Source: Oscillospiraceae bacterium
GTDB lineage: Bacteria; Bacillota; Clostridia; Oscillospirales; Ruminococcaceae
NCBI GenBank assembly: GCA_004556975.1
Contig: SFFD01000003.1
Location: forward strand, 17,493 to 81,492
Length of the DNA: 64,000 bases
Direction: 5' to 3'
In this document: positions 18,593 through 27,144 of the stretch, in pieces
Numbering within the stretch: position 1 is the stretch's first letter
How the letters are laid out: each line of letters opens with the position of its first letter
Notes under the pieces: generated by a model
What the model was told of the DNA's origin: nothing
Databases searched by the model: none
The model's input: only the letters and a program-made list of their open reading frames with translations
Program-made: the position numbers and the translations under genes

Positions 18593-19150
18593 ATGGTTTC
18601 TGCAGGCGATTTCAGAAACGGCGTTACTTTCGATATGGACGGCTCCGTCTATCAGATTATCGAGTTCCAGCACGTTAAGCCCGGCAAAGGCGCAGCCTTC
18701 GTCCGTACTAAAATAAGAAACGTCATCACAGGCGCTGTTACCGAGCGTACTTTCAACCCCACCGACAAGTTCCCGACCGCTTTCGTTGAGAGAAAAGATA
18801 TGACCTACAGCTACAGCGACGGCGATCTCTATTATTTCATGGACCCCGAAACTTACGAGCTTGTTCCGATTGAAGAAAAATTCCTTGGCGACAGCTTTAA
18901 ATTTGTAAAAGAGGACATGACCTGCCGCATACTCTCTTATAAGGGAAAAGTTTTCGGTCTTGAAGCTCCCAACTTTGTTGAGCTTGAAGTTACTGCAACT
19001 GAACCCGGCGTAAAGGGCGATACCGCTACCAACGTCACCAAACCCGCCACCCTTGAAACCGGCGCAGAGGTTCGTGTTCCGCTCTTTATCAATGAAGGCG
19101 ACCGCATTCAGATAGACACCAGAAGCGGCGAATATATCGGCAGAGCCTGA
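18593..19150 (+). CDS. efp: Translation elongation factor P
   Basis: A 185-residue, three-domain EF-P of normal length. The domain I tip carries K32 in HVKPGKGAAFVR, the residue that is modified or used unmodified to rescue ribosomes stalled at polyproline. The C-terminus has the family signature IDTRSGEYIGRA. AGGAGGT precedes the ATG. It stands ahead of an acidic zinc-ribbon protein gene 58 bp downstream. Confidence 0.98.
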   Translation: MVSAGDFRNGVTFDMDGSVYQIIEFQHVKPGKGAAFVRTKIRNVITGAVTERTFNPTDKFPTAFVERKDMTYSYSDGDLYYFMDPETYELVPIEEKFLGDSFKFVKEDMTCRILSYKGKVFGLEAPNFVELEVTATEPGVKGDTATNVTKPATLETGAEVRVPLFINEGDRIQIDTRSGEYIGRA

Positions 19151-19208
19151 TTTTTCACAAAGTAAGCAAATACACAAATATAAACGCCTTTTGGCAAAGG
19201 AGAAAATT

Positions 19209-19631
19209 ATGACTATTTCCGAAAAAGTTGCTCATCTTAAGGGCCTTATCGAAGGTATGGAGCTTGAGGACTCCAAAAACACCAAGCTTATCAAAGCCAT
19301 GGCTGACATTCTTGAGGACCTTGCCTATGATCTTGAGGACGTTCAGGATTCTCTCTCCGAAGTCGGTGAACAGGTCGAAATGATTGATGAGGATCTCGAA
19401 TCTCTCGAAAACGATTATTACGATTATGACGACGATGACGACGATGATGACGATGACGATGATTGCTGCTGCTGCGACGGCGATGATTGCTATGAGGTTG
19501 AGTGCCCCGCCTGCGGCGAGACCATTCATGTTCCCGGCTCCATCGTTGACGAGGGTGAAATGGATTGCCCTTCCTGCGGCGAACATCTTGAGTTTGACTT
19601 CGACGACGAAGAGGAAGAAGAAGAGGAATAA
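19209..19631 (+). CDS. CD1247-type protein: coiled N-terminal domain plus acidic zinc ribbon
   Basis: A 140-residue protein. Residues 1-75 form a long, charged helical region (SEKVAHLKGLIEGMELE...) typical of the family annotated as CD1247 N-terminal domain. A run of 12 or more Asp, then CCCC, precedes a zinc ribbon with two CxxC knuckles (CPACGETIH and CPSCGEHLE), and the tail is poly-Glu. It is common next to efp in Clostridia; function unknown. The Asp run is encoded by a GAC/GAT microsatellite. RBS AAAGGAG lies 7 nt before the ATG at 19209. Confidence 0.85.
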   Translation: MTISEKVAHLKGLIEGMELEDSKNTKLIKAMADILEDLAYDLEDVQDSLSEVGEQVEMIDEDLESLENDYYDYDDDDDDDDDDDDCCCCDGDDCYEVECPACGETIHVPGSIVDEGEMDCPSCGEHLEFDFDDEEEEEEE

Positions 19632-19653
19632 TCCTTTTGCTTCACAAAAAAAT

Positions 19654-19851
19654 TAGTTTCGGGGCAGGGTGAGAATCCCTACCGGCGGTGATGCGGCCTG
19701 TGTGCCGACAAGTCCGAGAGCGTTTTTACTCGCAGAACGGGTGAGAATCCCGTACCGACGGTGTCGCGGTAAATACCGCCAAGTCCGGATGGCGAAACTG
19801 CGTTAAAAAACAGTGCTCCGTATTTTTATTTAAGGTACGGAGCATTTTTTA
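19654..19851 (+). promoter_or_regulatory. FMN riboswitch (RFN element) with terminator
   Basis: All conserved RFN blocks are present in order: GGGGCAGGGTGAGAATCCC, ACCGGCGGT, GCCGACAAGTCCG, GGTGAGAATCCCGTACCGAC and AAGTCCGGATGG. P1 pairs AGTTTCG (19654-19660) with CGAAACT (19793-19799). The expression platform is the hairpin TGCTCCGTA/TACGGAGCA followed by TTTTTT (19813-19851). When FMN binds, the terminator should form and shut off ribU and the genes behind it. Confidence 0.97.
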
Positions 19852-19912
19852 TTTGCCGTTTTGCCTCATTTTTAAAAATTCGTTCATTACAAATTAAAAA
19901 AGAGGTATTATT

Positions 19913-20461
19913 ATGAAAAGCACAAATCTTAAAAAGCTTGCTACCCTTGGCGTTCTTGCCGCATGTTCCGTTGTTCTTATGCTTGCCGTAAGAATTCCTT
20001 TCCCGCCCGCTCCCTTCCTTGAATATGACCCCGCGGATATTCCGATACTTATAGGTACATTTCTGTTCGGTCCGATTTGGGGCTTTGGCTTAACCGTTGT
20101 TGTTTCTGTTCTTCAGGGAATGACCGTAAGTGCGGGCAGCGGCTGGATAGGTATTGTCATGCACGTTGCGGCAACCGGATGTTTTGCCCTTTTGGCAGGC
20201 TTTATATACAGAAAGCACCACGACAGAAAGCACGCATACATTGCTCTTGTCTGCGGTGTCCTTCTGCAAACGGCAATAATGGCACTTATGAACCTTTGGC
20301 TTACACCCATATTTATGGGCACCCCCACCGAAGCTGTCCTTCAGATGATGATTCCGATAATTATTCCCTTTAACCTGCTTAAAGCAGGCGTTAACGCCGT
20401 TGTTACCGCTCTTATTTATAAACGCATACACAAATTCCTGCAAAGAATAAATCTTGCGTAA
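19913..20461 (+). CDS. ribU: Riboflavin ECF transporter S component
   Basis: A 182-residue, six-helix membrane protein of the RibU family. The family block FPPAPFLEYDPADIPILIGTFLFGP (residues about 30-54) lies in the region that forms the flavin-binding site and the motif before helix 3. It captures riboflavin outside the cell and works with a shared EcfAA'T energising module, which is not in this window. The FMN riboswitch immediately upstream confirms the substrate. An AAGAGGT RBS precedes the ATG. Confidence 0.96.
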   Translation: MKSTNLKKLATLGVLAACSVVLMLAVRIPFPPAPFLEYDPADIPILIGTFLFGPIWGFGLTVVVSVLQGMTVSAGSGWIGIVMHVAATGCFALLAGFIYRKHHDRKHAYIALVCGVLLQTAIMALMNLWLTPIFMGTPTEAVLQMMIPIIIPFNLLKAGVNAVVTALIYKRIHKFLQRINLA

Positions 20462-20476
20462 AGGCAGTGACTTATA

Positions 20477-22777
20477 TTGAAAATTGATCCCCGCTGGCCC
20501 TCGCTTTCAAGCGAAGAAGCGCACCGCAGAGCGGCGCAGGGCAAAGCCAATGTTTCACCGAATAAAGCTTCAAAAAGCGTTGGTCAAATCTGGCTTTCAA
20601 ACCTGTTTACATTTTATAATATGCTTAACATTGTGCTTGCGGCGCTTGTTGTCACCACGGGCAGCTATCGCAATATGCTGTTTTTGGGGATCGTAATATG
20701 CAATTTCTTTATCGGAACAATCCAGGAATTAAGGGCAAAGCGCACCCTTGACAAGCTGTCTGTGCTTACTGCCCCCACCGCAAGAGTTATCCGCGACGGC
20801 GCTGAAACGGTTCTTCCGTGTGAGGAGCTTGTTCTCGGCGATGTAATAATTCTCGGCGCCGGCGACCAGATAACTGCAGACGGAACCGTTATCGGCGGCG
20901 AAGCAACCGTTAACGAAAGCCTGCTTACCGGTGAAAGCGACCCCATTCCAAAGCCCACAGGAAGCAAGCTTCTTTCGGGAAGCTTTATAGTAAGCGGCGA
21001 ATGCGCCGTTGTTTTAACCGCCGTGGGCGCAGACAGCTATGCCGAAAAGCTTACTGCGGAAGCACGCCGCCGCCCCGTGGAAAAATCCGTGCTTAAGAAC
21101 ACAATGACAAAGATTATAAAAGGTATAACCGCAATTATTGTGCCCATGGGCATTATTACCTTTGTCAATCACTATTTTGTTCACAACGCGGGCTATTCCG
21201 ATTCCATGATAAGCACTGTTGCATCAATGGTAGGTATGATTCCGGACGGGCTTTATCTGCTTACAAGCATGAGCTTTGCTGTGGGCGCCCTGCGCATTGC
21301 CCAGCGCCGTGCTTTGACTCAACAGCTGTACTCGCTTGAATCCCTTGCCAGAGCAGACGTGCTTTGCCTTGATAAAACCGGCACCATAACCACGGGAAGG
21401 ATGAAAGTAAAATCGGCGGTTTCTCTTTTCGGCGACGACGTAAAAGAAATCGTAAGAGAAATATATTCCAATGTTCCCGTGGACAATGCTACCGCAAAGG
21501 CTGTAAGCGAAGCTTTCGGCTTTACAAATTCCTGTCGAAAGGCAACGCACATTCTTCCCTTTTCTTCGGCCTACAAATATACTGCCGTTTCATTTGAAGA
21601 TGAAGCGTATATGATTGGCGCTCCGGAATTTGTTCTTGGCTCCGCATTTCCTTCAGAGCTTGCAAAAGCCGATGAATATTCCTCTGACGGAACCCGCGTG
21701 CTTGCCCTTTGTTCCGCAAAATTTGACGGAAAATTATACAAAGCGGAAAAACCCCTCGGTTTTATACTTATAGAAGATGAAATCCGTCCCGGCGCAGCGG
21801 ATACCTTTGAATATTTCCGCAAAAATGATGTTGCAATTAAAGTTATAAGCGGCGACAATCCCTCGGCTGTTTCTGCTATTGCAAAAAAGGCCGGTATATC
21901 CGGAGCTGAAAATTTTGTTGACGCTTCGCGCCTTTCTGACGAAGAACTTTCAGCCGCCGCTTTGAATACTGTTGTTTTCGGCAGGGTAAATCCGGAACAA
22001 AAGCGCGTTATAATCAAATCGCTTCAGTCGGCCGGTCATACCGTTGGCATGACCGGCGACGGAGTAAACGATGTTCTTGCGCTTAAGGACGCCGATTGCT
22101 CCGTCGCTATGGCAAGCGGAGCGCAGGCAGCCTCTCACGCGGCTCAGCTTGTGCTTCTTGATTCGGATTTTTCCGTTATGCCCGATGTTGTGCTTGAAGG
22201 CCGTCGGGTAATAAACAACATTCAGCGCGCAGCTTCTTTGTTTCTTATGAAAACAATGTATTCCTTTGCGCTTGCGGCGCTTTTGCTCTTCGTTCCTCTG
22301 CAATATCCCTTTGCGCCCATTCATCTGACCCTTATAGGGGCCGTCGCTTCGGGAATACCCGGAGTGGTGCTTGCACTTGAACCGAATTTCAAGCGGGTAT
22401 CCAAAAACTTTATGAGCAGCGTGCTTCGGCGTGCCGCCGCAGGTGCGGTAACTATATTCTGCGGAGTTGTTTTCGCAATGGCATTCGGCAAATATATGGG
22501 CATTGCGGAAGACGAAATTTCAACAATATGCGTTATTTTTACCGGAGTGTCAAGCCTTGTTACCTTATTGTGTTCGTGTTTGCCGCTTTCCGCGCTGAAA
22601 GGCTGCCTTGTTGCGTCCTGCGCCGCAATATTTTTCCTGTGTGTGTTTGTTTTCGACAAAGTTTTTATGCTTGTGCCCCTTGGCACGGTTTCTGTCATAA
22701 TACTTTTTGCAATGCTTCCCTTTACAGCAATCCAATATTTCATAAGGAGTGACAGCTTACGGAAAAAGAAAATCTGA
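20477..22777 (+). CDS. P-type cation-transporting ATPase (CtpE-like, HAD-IC)
   Basis: A 766-residue P-type ATPase. TGES (A domain) lies at about 151, the phosphorylated Asp in DKTGT at about 298, and TGDGVND in the hinge at about 535. In the membrane-helix-4 position the usual PEGLP-type motif reads PDGLYLLTS, as in the CtpE-like group. Known members have been linked to Ca2+ uptake or Mg2+; the ion here is not certain. There is no heavy-metal CPC motif. The TTG start at 20477 lies 15 bp after the ribU stop with only a weak RBS, so the gene is probably co-transcribed with ribU under the FMN riboswitch. Confidence 0.88.
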   Translation: MKIDPRWPSLSSEEAHRRAAQGKANVSPNKASKSVGQIWLSNLFTFYNMLNIVLAALVVTTGSYRNMLFLGIVICNFFIGTIQELRAKRTLDKLSVLTAPTARVIRDGAETVLPCEELVLGDVIILGAGDQITADGTVIGGEATVNESLLTGESDPIPKPTGSKLLSGSFIVSGECAVVLTAVGADSYAEKLTAEARRRPVEKSVLKNTMTKIIKGITAIIVPMGIITFVNHYFVHNAGYSDSMISTVASMVGMIPDGLYLLTSMSFAVGALRIAQRRALTQQLYSLESLARADVLCLDKTGTITTGRMKVKSAVSLFGDDVKEIVREIYSNVPVDNATAKAVSEAFGFTNSCRKATHILPFSSAYKYTAVSFEDEAYMIGAPEFVLGSAFPSELAKADEYSSDGTRVLALCSAKFDGKLYKAEKPLGFILIEDEIRPGAADTFEYFRKNDVAIKVISGDNPSAVSAIAKKAGISGAENFVDASRLSDEELSAAALNTVVFGRVNPEQKRVIIKSLQSAGHTVGMTGDGVNDVLALKDADCSVAMASGAQAASHAAQLVLLDSDFSVMPDVVLEGRRVINNIQRAASLFLMKTMYSFALAALLLFVPLQYPFAPIHLTLIGAVASGIPGVVLALEPNFKRVSKNFMSSVLRRAAAGAVTIFCGVVFAMAFGKYMGIAEDEISTICVIFTGVSSLVTLLCSCLPLSALKGCLVASCAAIFFLCVFVFDKVFMLVPLGTVSVIILFAMLPFTAIQYFIRSDSLRKKKI

Positions 22778-23328
22778 CAGGAAAATTTCGCATTGCCTTG
22801 CCGGAGGATGCAGAGCATCTTTTACGCATCTATGCTCCGTATATCGAAAATACCCCCTACACCTTTGAATATGAGGTACCTTCCGTATCTGAATTTCGCA
22901 GCCGTATTGAGGAAATAGGCAAAAAATACCCCTGGCTTGTTTATGAAGAAAACGGCGCAATCCTCGGATATGCCTACGGCGGGCCGCTTTTTTCCCGCGC
23001 CGCCTATCAGTGGACTGTTGAAGATTCAATCTATATCCGTGCGGATGCAAAGGGCCGCGGAATAGGCTTTGCGCTTTTAAACCGACTTCTTTCAATACTT
23101 AAAAAGCAAGGCTTTTGCATTTGTTATTCGCTTATTGTAGAGGGAAACGTCCCTTCCGTTAAAATGCATGAAAAATTCGGTTTTACCGAATGCGGCTTTG
23201 CCGCCAACAGCGGATATAAGCTTGGCGAATGGCACGGTGTGTTGACCATGGAAAAACAGCTTAATGAATTTTCTTCTCTTCCAAAGCCGGTAATTCCCTT
23301 TCCCGAACTTGGTCTTTCATCTTTTTGA
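22759..23328 (+). CDS. GNAT-family N-acetyltransferase (start uncertain)
   Basis: A GNAT acyltransferase of the phosphinothricin/L-amino-acid acetyltransferase type. FRIALPEDAEHLLRIYAPYI is the N-terminal strand and helix, and RADAKGRGIGFALLNRLL is the acetyl-CoA P-loop (RxxGxG/A). The conserved N-terminal strand begins upstream of the first ATG/GTG/TTG codon (TTG at 22798). The only good RBS (AAGGAG at 22744-22749) points to about 22759, where the codon is ACG. The start given here is therefore an inference. The gene overlaps the ATPase end and is likely part of the ribU transcript. Confidence 0.75.
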   Translation, partial: TEKENLTGKFRIALPEDAEHLLRIYAPYIENTPYTFEYEVPSVSEFRSRIEEIGKKYPWLVYEENGAILGYAYGGPLFSRAAYQWTVEDSIYIRADAKGRGIGFALLNRLLSILKKQGFCICYSLIVEGNVPSVKMHEKFGFTECGFAANSGYKLGEWHGVLTMEKQLNEFSSLPKPVIPFPELGLSSF

Positions 23329-23512
23329 TAATTTTATTATTTATATGCAACAAAAAATGAATTTCGTCGCACTTATTTAATATAAAATACATATACGGGG
23401 GTTGTTTTTGGAGCGATTTAATGGTATTATTTAGTTACATGCCACCGCCTTTTAACAGCCCATACGGCATTAAGAGCAAAGGCAAACCCGTTTAAAAATT
23501 CTGAAAGGATTT

Positions 23513-24574
23513 ATGATAATGAAAGACATCAAGATTTCAAAAAAGCATATTTTTCTCTCCGTTATCTCTGTGCTTATGGTTCTTATTATGATCTGTTTCG
23601 CCGGATGCAATAAAAACCAGGGCAGCAGCGAAAGCGAAAGTTCCCATAACCCCATCGTCATTACTCCCGGCAACAGCTCCGGCGAAGATTCCGACGATAC
23701 GCCAAAGATTGAACTTCCCGTTCGCACCGATGAAGTAAATTCCGCAATTAAAAATAATGACGATGTCGTCGGCTGGCTCTATATTCCCGGTCTTACCGAT
23801 GTTGACCGCGGCGTTTGCCACGACGCTTCTTCCTATTCCTATGACCGCCGCGACATTACCGGCAAAAAGCTCGGCGGAATAGGTTCCGGCAAAGAATATT
23901 GGGTATACGGCGCATATTATGCGCATCTTCGCAACACCTTCGGCGAAGACGCTTCGGATATGTCCACAAACACCATTATTTTCGGACACAGCGACCTTGG
24001 CATTACCAATAAAAATTACAAAGATGATGACCCCGAAGGCCCTCTTTTCTCTCAGCTTTTCAATTTTAAAGACCCCAGCTTTGCAGAAAAAACGCCTTAT
24101 ATCTATTTTTCCACACCTACAAAGACCCTTGTATACGAGGTTTTCTCCGTATTTTATAATGACGCGAAAATTGACGGAGGCAAGTCCCTTTGGTACATTG
24201 AACCGGAACCCGGCATTGACTACGGCACTCTTCTTGATACCGTAAAAGAGCGTTCTCTTTACAAATACGATGTTGACGTCACAACCAACGACAAAATCCT
24301 TACCCTTTCCACCTGCACTGTCGGTTTCGGCCTTCAGAAGCGTGCAAACTATCGCTTTGTTGTTGTTGCAAAACTTGTAAGCGATACTTCCGACCTTCGT
24401 GTAAAAAACGCATCCTTCACGATCAATGCGGATGCTCCCGTTCCTTCCACCTTTGCCGACACCTTCAAGGATTATGCGGCAAACTGGAAGCCCAGCGCAG
24501 AAGCCGTTTCCGCTTCTTCGGAAAGCTCCTCTGCCGAAAGCTCCTCTGCAAGCTCCGCTTCTTCCTCAAAATAA
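23513..24574 (+). CDS. Class B-like sortase with lipoprotein-type signal
   Basis: A 353-residue sortase. H159 (NTIIFGHS), C268 (LTLSTC) and an Arg just after (R277 or R281 in KRANYR) form the expected His-Cys-Arg set, and GWLYIPG at about 87 is the usual first strand. Sortases join sorting-signal proteins to cell-wall peptides. Unusually, the N-terminus has a lipobox (CFAGC, Cys32) rather than only a membrane anchor, followed by a Ser-rich spacer; the C-terminus is again Ser/Ala rich. No LPxTG- or NPQTN-like substrate is evident in neighbouring genes. The start is the ATG at 23513 or 23519; the AAGGA site fits the first better. Confidence 0.85.
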   Translation: MIMKDIKISKKHIFLSVISVLMVLIMICFAGCNKNQGSSESESSHNPIVITPGNSSGEDSDDTPKIELPVRTDEVNSAIKNNDDVVGWLYIPGLTDVDRGVCHDASSYSYDRRDITGKKLGGIGSGKEYWVYGAYYAHLRNTFGEDASDMSTNTIIFGHSDLGITNKNYKDDDPEGPLFSQLFNFKDPSFAEKTPYIYFSTPTKTLVYEVFSVFYNDAKIDGGKSLWYIEPEPGIDYGTLLDTVKERSLYKYDVDVTTNDKILTLSTCTVGFGLQKRANYRFVVVAKLVSDTSDLRVKNASFTINADAPVPSTFADTFKDYAANWKPSAEAVSASSESSSAESSSASSASSSK

Positions 24575-24592
24575 ATGCTGATTATTCAAATA

Positions 24593-24627
24593 AAAATTCC
24601 GTGCTCAAATGAGCACGGAATTTTTAT
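24593..24627 (+). terminator. Terminator after the sortase gene
   Basis: A perfect AAATTCCGTGCTC-AAAT-GAGCACGGAATTTTT hairpin with a T run. It contains the GTGCTC/GAGCAC hexamer pair that recurs in several terminators of this window. Confidence 0.85.
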
Positions 24628-24650
24628 TTATTAAAAGCAATTTTTTATGT

Positions 24651-25148
24651 TCAATACCCCAGCTTGCCGTCAAGGGATTCGTCATTGGCAATCCACTCGT
24701 CGGCGACCTGAATGACACGGTAATTTTCAGAATCATCGCGGATAATAACCGTTTCTATGCCGGAATTTATGATAAGGCGCTTGCACATGCTGCACGGGTT
24801 CGCATTCGCCACATAATTTCCGGTTGAAACCTCGCGCCCTACAAGATAAAGCGTTGCTCCTATCATATCCGTCCTTGCGGCGTGGATTATTGCGTTTGCT
24901 TCTGCATGAACGGAACGGCAAAGCTCATATCTTTCGCCCCTCGGTACATTAAGGCGTTCTCTTGTGCAGTATCCAAGGTCGCTGCAGTTTTTGCGGCCGC
25001 GCGGAGCGCCCACATAGCCGGTAGAAATTATCTGGTCGTTTTTAACGATAATCGCCCCATAGCGCCTGCGAAGGCAGGTTCCGCGTTCCATTACGGTATC
25101 GGCAATATCAAGGTAATAATTGATTTTATCCCGTCTTTCCGTAGACAT
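24651..25148 (-). CDS. dCMP deaminase / ComEB-type cytidine deaminase
   Basis: A 165-residue zinc deaminase. HAEANAI supplies the zinc His and the catalytic Glu, and NPCSMC supplies the two zinc Cys. This is the ComEB/dCMP deaminase family, which converts dCMP to dUMP for thymidylate synthesis. A TGYVGAPRG motif near the start is also typical. It is a single gene facing a GNAT gene on the same strand, with a terminator between the two. Confidence 0.93.
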   Translation of the reverse strand: MSTERRDKINYYLDIADTVMERGTCLRRRYGAIIVKNDQIISTGYVGAPRGRKNCSDLGYCTRERLNVPRGERYELCRSVHAEANAIIHAARTDMIGATLYLVGREVSTGNYVANANPCSMCKRLIINSGIETVIIRDDSENYRVIQVADEWIANDESLDGKLGY

Positions 25149-25207
25149 AAAGTTTCACCCTCCTATTCTTAATTTAATAATATAGTATATCTTCTGTTTT
25201 TGCAAGC

Positions 25208-25242
25208 AAAAACTCCAAACAGCACTGCCGTTTGGAGTTTTT
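25208..25242. terminator. Bidirectional terminator
   Basis: An AAAAACTCCAAAC / GTTTGGAGTTTTT stem with a 9-nt loop between the GNAT gene (ending at 25252, leftward) and the deaminase gene upstream of the deaminase start. On the minus strand it terminates the acetyltransferase transcript. Confidence 0.8.
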
Positions 25243-25251
25243 CATAATTTT

Positions 25252-25701
25252 TTATAATTGTAGAACGTATTTAAAGGCACTTTCTGTCGGATTTTCGTAA
25301 CAGTTTTCCACAGTACGTTCGTGCTTATAGCCGCAGCTTTCAAACGTGTGCTGCATTGCAAAGTTTGAAGCCCTGGTTTCTCCGCAAAAGCGTTTCATTC
25401 CAAGCTGCAGCATTTCCTCTGTAACAAGATTAAGCAGCTGCTTTGCAAGTCCGCGCTTTCGGTAATCCGGATGAACGGCGACATTCATAATTTTGACGTA
25501 ATCCTGTTTGCCCTGCCAGTTATAAATAAAGACATCCGCTGCAATTATATCGCCGTCCATGGCGGCGTAGTAAGTCGTTCTTTCATCCGAAAGTAGCTCT
25601 TTAAAGTCCTCTTCTTTCCAAAAATCCGTCGGAAAGCAAAGTTTATCAAAAGCAACAATCGGTTCAAAATGCTCAATACCAAGCTTCTTTATCTCTATCA
25701 T
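25252..25701 (-). CDS. GNAT-family N-acetyltransferase (RimI-like)
   Basis: A 149-residue GNAT protein: AVHPDYRKRGLAKQLLNLV is the acetyl-CoA-binding motif, followed by RASNFAMQHTFESCGY, the usual motif B of RimI-like enzymes. The start is the ATG at 25701, because AGGAG lies 7 nt upstream. It is the last gene of the leftward Rnf-like/glycosidase run, the preceding gene ending 17 bp upstream. The acetylated target is unknown. Confidence 0.88.
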   Translation of the reverse strand: MIEIKKLGIEHFEPIVAFDKLCFPTDFWKEEDFKELLSDERTTYYAAMDGDIIAADVFIYNWQGKQDYVKIMNVAVHPDYRKRGLAKQLLNLVTEEMLQLGMKRFCGETRASNFAMQHTFESCGYKHERTVENCYENPTESAFKYVLQL

Positions 25702-25717
25702 AGTGCTTCTCCTTTGG

Positions 25718-27130
25718 TCATCCCCATCTGACCGGCCCGTCATCATCGCCGGAGGAAACCCCCGGTATGCCTTCGGAGGAGGTTTCGGAAGAACTTTCGG
25801 AAGATGAAGCTTCCGGCGGAATGTATTCCGGAACGGAAGAGGACGAAGACGAACTCGGCGGCGTTACCGGATTCTGTGGCTGTGAAGCGGTTGACGAGCT
25901 TTCGCTGCTTTCATCCGTCTGCTCCGGATTCTGCGGCACGCCCGTAAAGAATTCTTCGTCATACACTATTATATATCCCGCTGCGCCAAGATCGCCAAGA
26001 GCGCGAACAGCGCTGCGAAGCTGCGCCCGTGAAAGCCCGGCGCAGTAAACTATCGGCATAACCCTTGAATCTTCCGGAAGGGCAAGCCCTTCATAAACGG
26101 CTTTTATCAGTTCGGCTGTGTCTGCCGGAAGCTCATCAAAATCAATAGCGTCCGTCACCTTTTTACCGATAAAGCTGTTAAGATTTATGTACGGCGCAAA
26201 GCCGTCCGCATCAAACTCAAGGGGCGAACCTCCGTAAATTCCCACATCTTCGGTAATAACGGAATAGCCGTCAAAAGCGGTCAGTATATCCGTGCCGCTT
26301 GTTACCGCAGCAGAATAAACCCTGCTTGCAAACCGTGCAAGAATCTCGCCGCGGCTTGTCTCCTCTGTGCCTGCTCCGAAATATGCATATTCCATTGCGG
26401 CGCTTTCCTCCGGAAAGCGCATTCCGTCAAGCAAAATTGCGTCAACTCCAAAGTCTATGGCGTCATAAACAATATCCAGCACATATTTCTGCGCCGTATC
26501 GGAATATGGGTTAAGCCACGGCTTACCGCCGTTATCCACGCTTTCATCAAGCCAAAGCATTCCCTCTTCCGACTCATAGCGAATGGCCATATCCGCGGAA
26601 TTATAGGGCGCGGTGCTGTCCTCAAAAGCATAAATGCGGGCAATTACATCAAAGCCTGCGCGCCGCGCAGTATCAATATAGCTTGCAAGGTCAACGGCAT
26701 TTTCCGCTGCTGCGCCCACATTCTGCACGCTTACCTGTTTTGACTTATAGGTAACCTCTCCGCCGGCGGTTTTCATATCAATAACAACGGCGGTAACTTC
26801 TTTATCAAGCGAAGAAAGGAAGGAATAATACTCCGACTGGTCATAAAGCTTTTCAGCGGGCACCGTAACGGCCACTGTATCTTTATCCATAAACTCCTGC
26901 GGAAGCTCTTCCGGCTTTTTTTCCTGCTCCGGTTTGGAAATCGGGTCGTTTTCTATAATTTCCTTATTCGCATTGTTTATTGCCTTCATAAGCGGTTCAT
27001 AAGCAAACCACCCCGCAGCAAAAAGCGCGCCGGCAACAACAATAATAAGTACCGCGCGAACTATTTTCCCTCTTATGGGGTTATAGATTCTCGATTTGTA
27101 ATGTTTTACCTTATATTTTTTATTAAACAT
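25718..27130 (-). CDS. Membrane-anchored putative glycoside hydrolase (DUF4015-like)
   Basis: A 470-residue protein with one N-terminal membrane segment (about residues 24-45, preceded by basic residues), so most of it is outside the cell. Residues about 80-390 look like the TIM-barrel putative glycosyl hydrolase domain DUF4015: VTAVVIDMKTAGGEVTY near the start, DAILLDGMRFP in the middle. The last 80 residues are Ser/Pro/Glu low complexity. It starts 14 bp after the rnfA-like gene, in the position where RnfB would normally be encoded. Activity and substrate are unproven. Confidence 0.75.
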   Translation of the reverse strand: MFNKKYKVKHYKSRIYNPIRGKIVRAVLIIVVAGALFAAGWFAYEPLMKAINNANKEIIENDPISKPEQEKKPEELPQEFMDKDTVAVTVPAEKLYDQSEYYSFLSSLDKEVTAVVIDMKTAGGEVTYKSKQVSVQNVGAAAENAVDLASYIDTARRAGFDVIARIYAFEDSTAPYNSADMAIRYESEEGMLWLDESVDNGGKPWLNPYSDTAQKYVLDIVYDAIDFGVDAILLDGMRFPEESAAMEYAYFGAGTEETSRGEILARFASRVYSAAVTSGTDILTAFDGYSVITEDVGIYGGSPLEFDADGFAPYINLNSFIGKKVTDAIDFDELPADTAELIKAVYEGLALPEDSRVMPIVYCAGLSRAQLRSAVRALGDLGAAGYIIVYDEEFFTGVPQNPEQTDESSESSSTASQPQNPVTPPSSSSSSSVPEYIPPEASSSESSSETSSEGIPGVSSGDDDGPVRWG

Positions 27131-27144
27131 AGCAATTCATAAAA

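Noticed and set aside
23329..23512. c-di-GMP or other riboswitch upstream of the sortase gene
   Set aside because: A fragment resembling GCAAAGGC is present, but the conserved core and pairing of GEMM elements are not.
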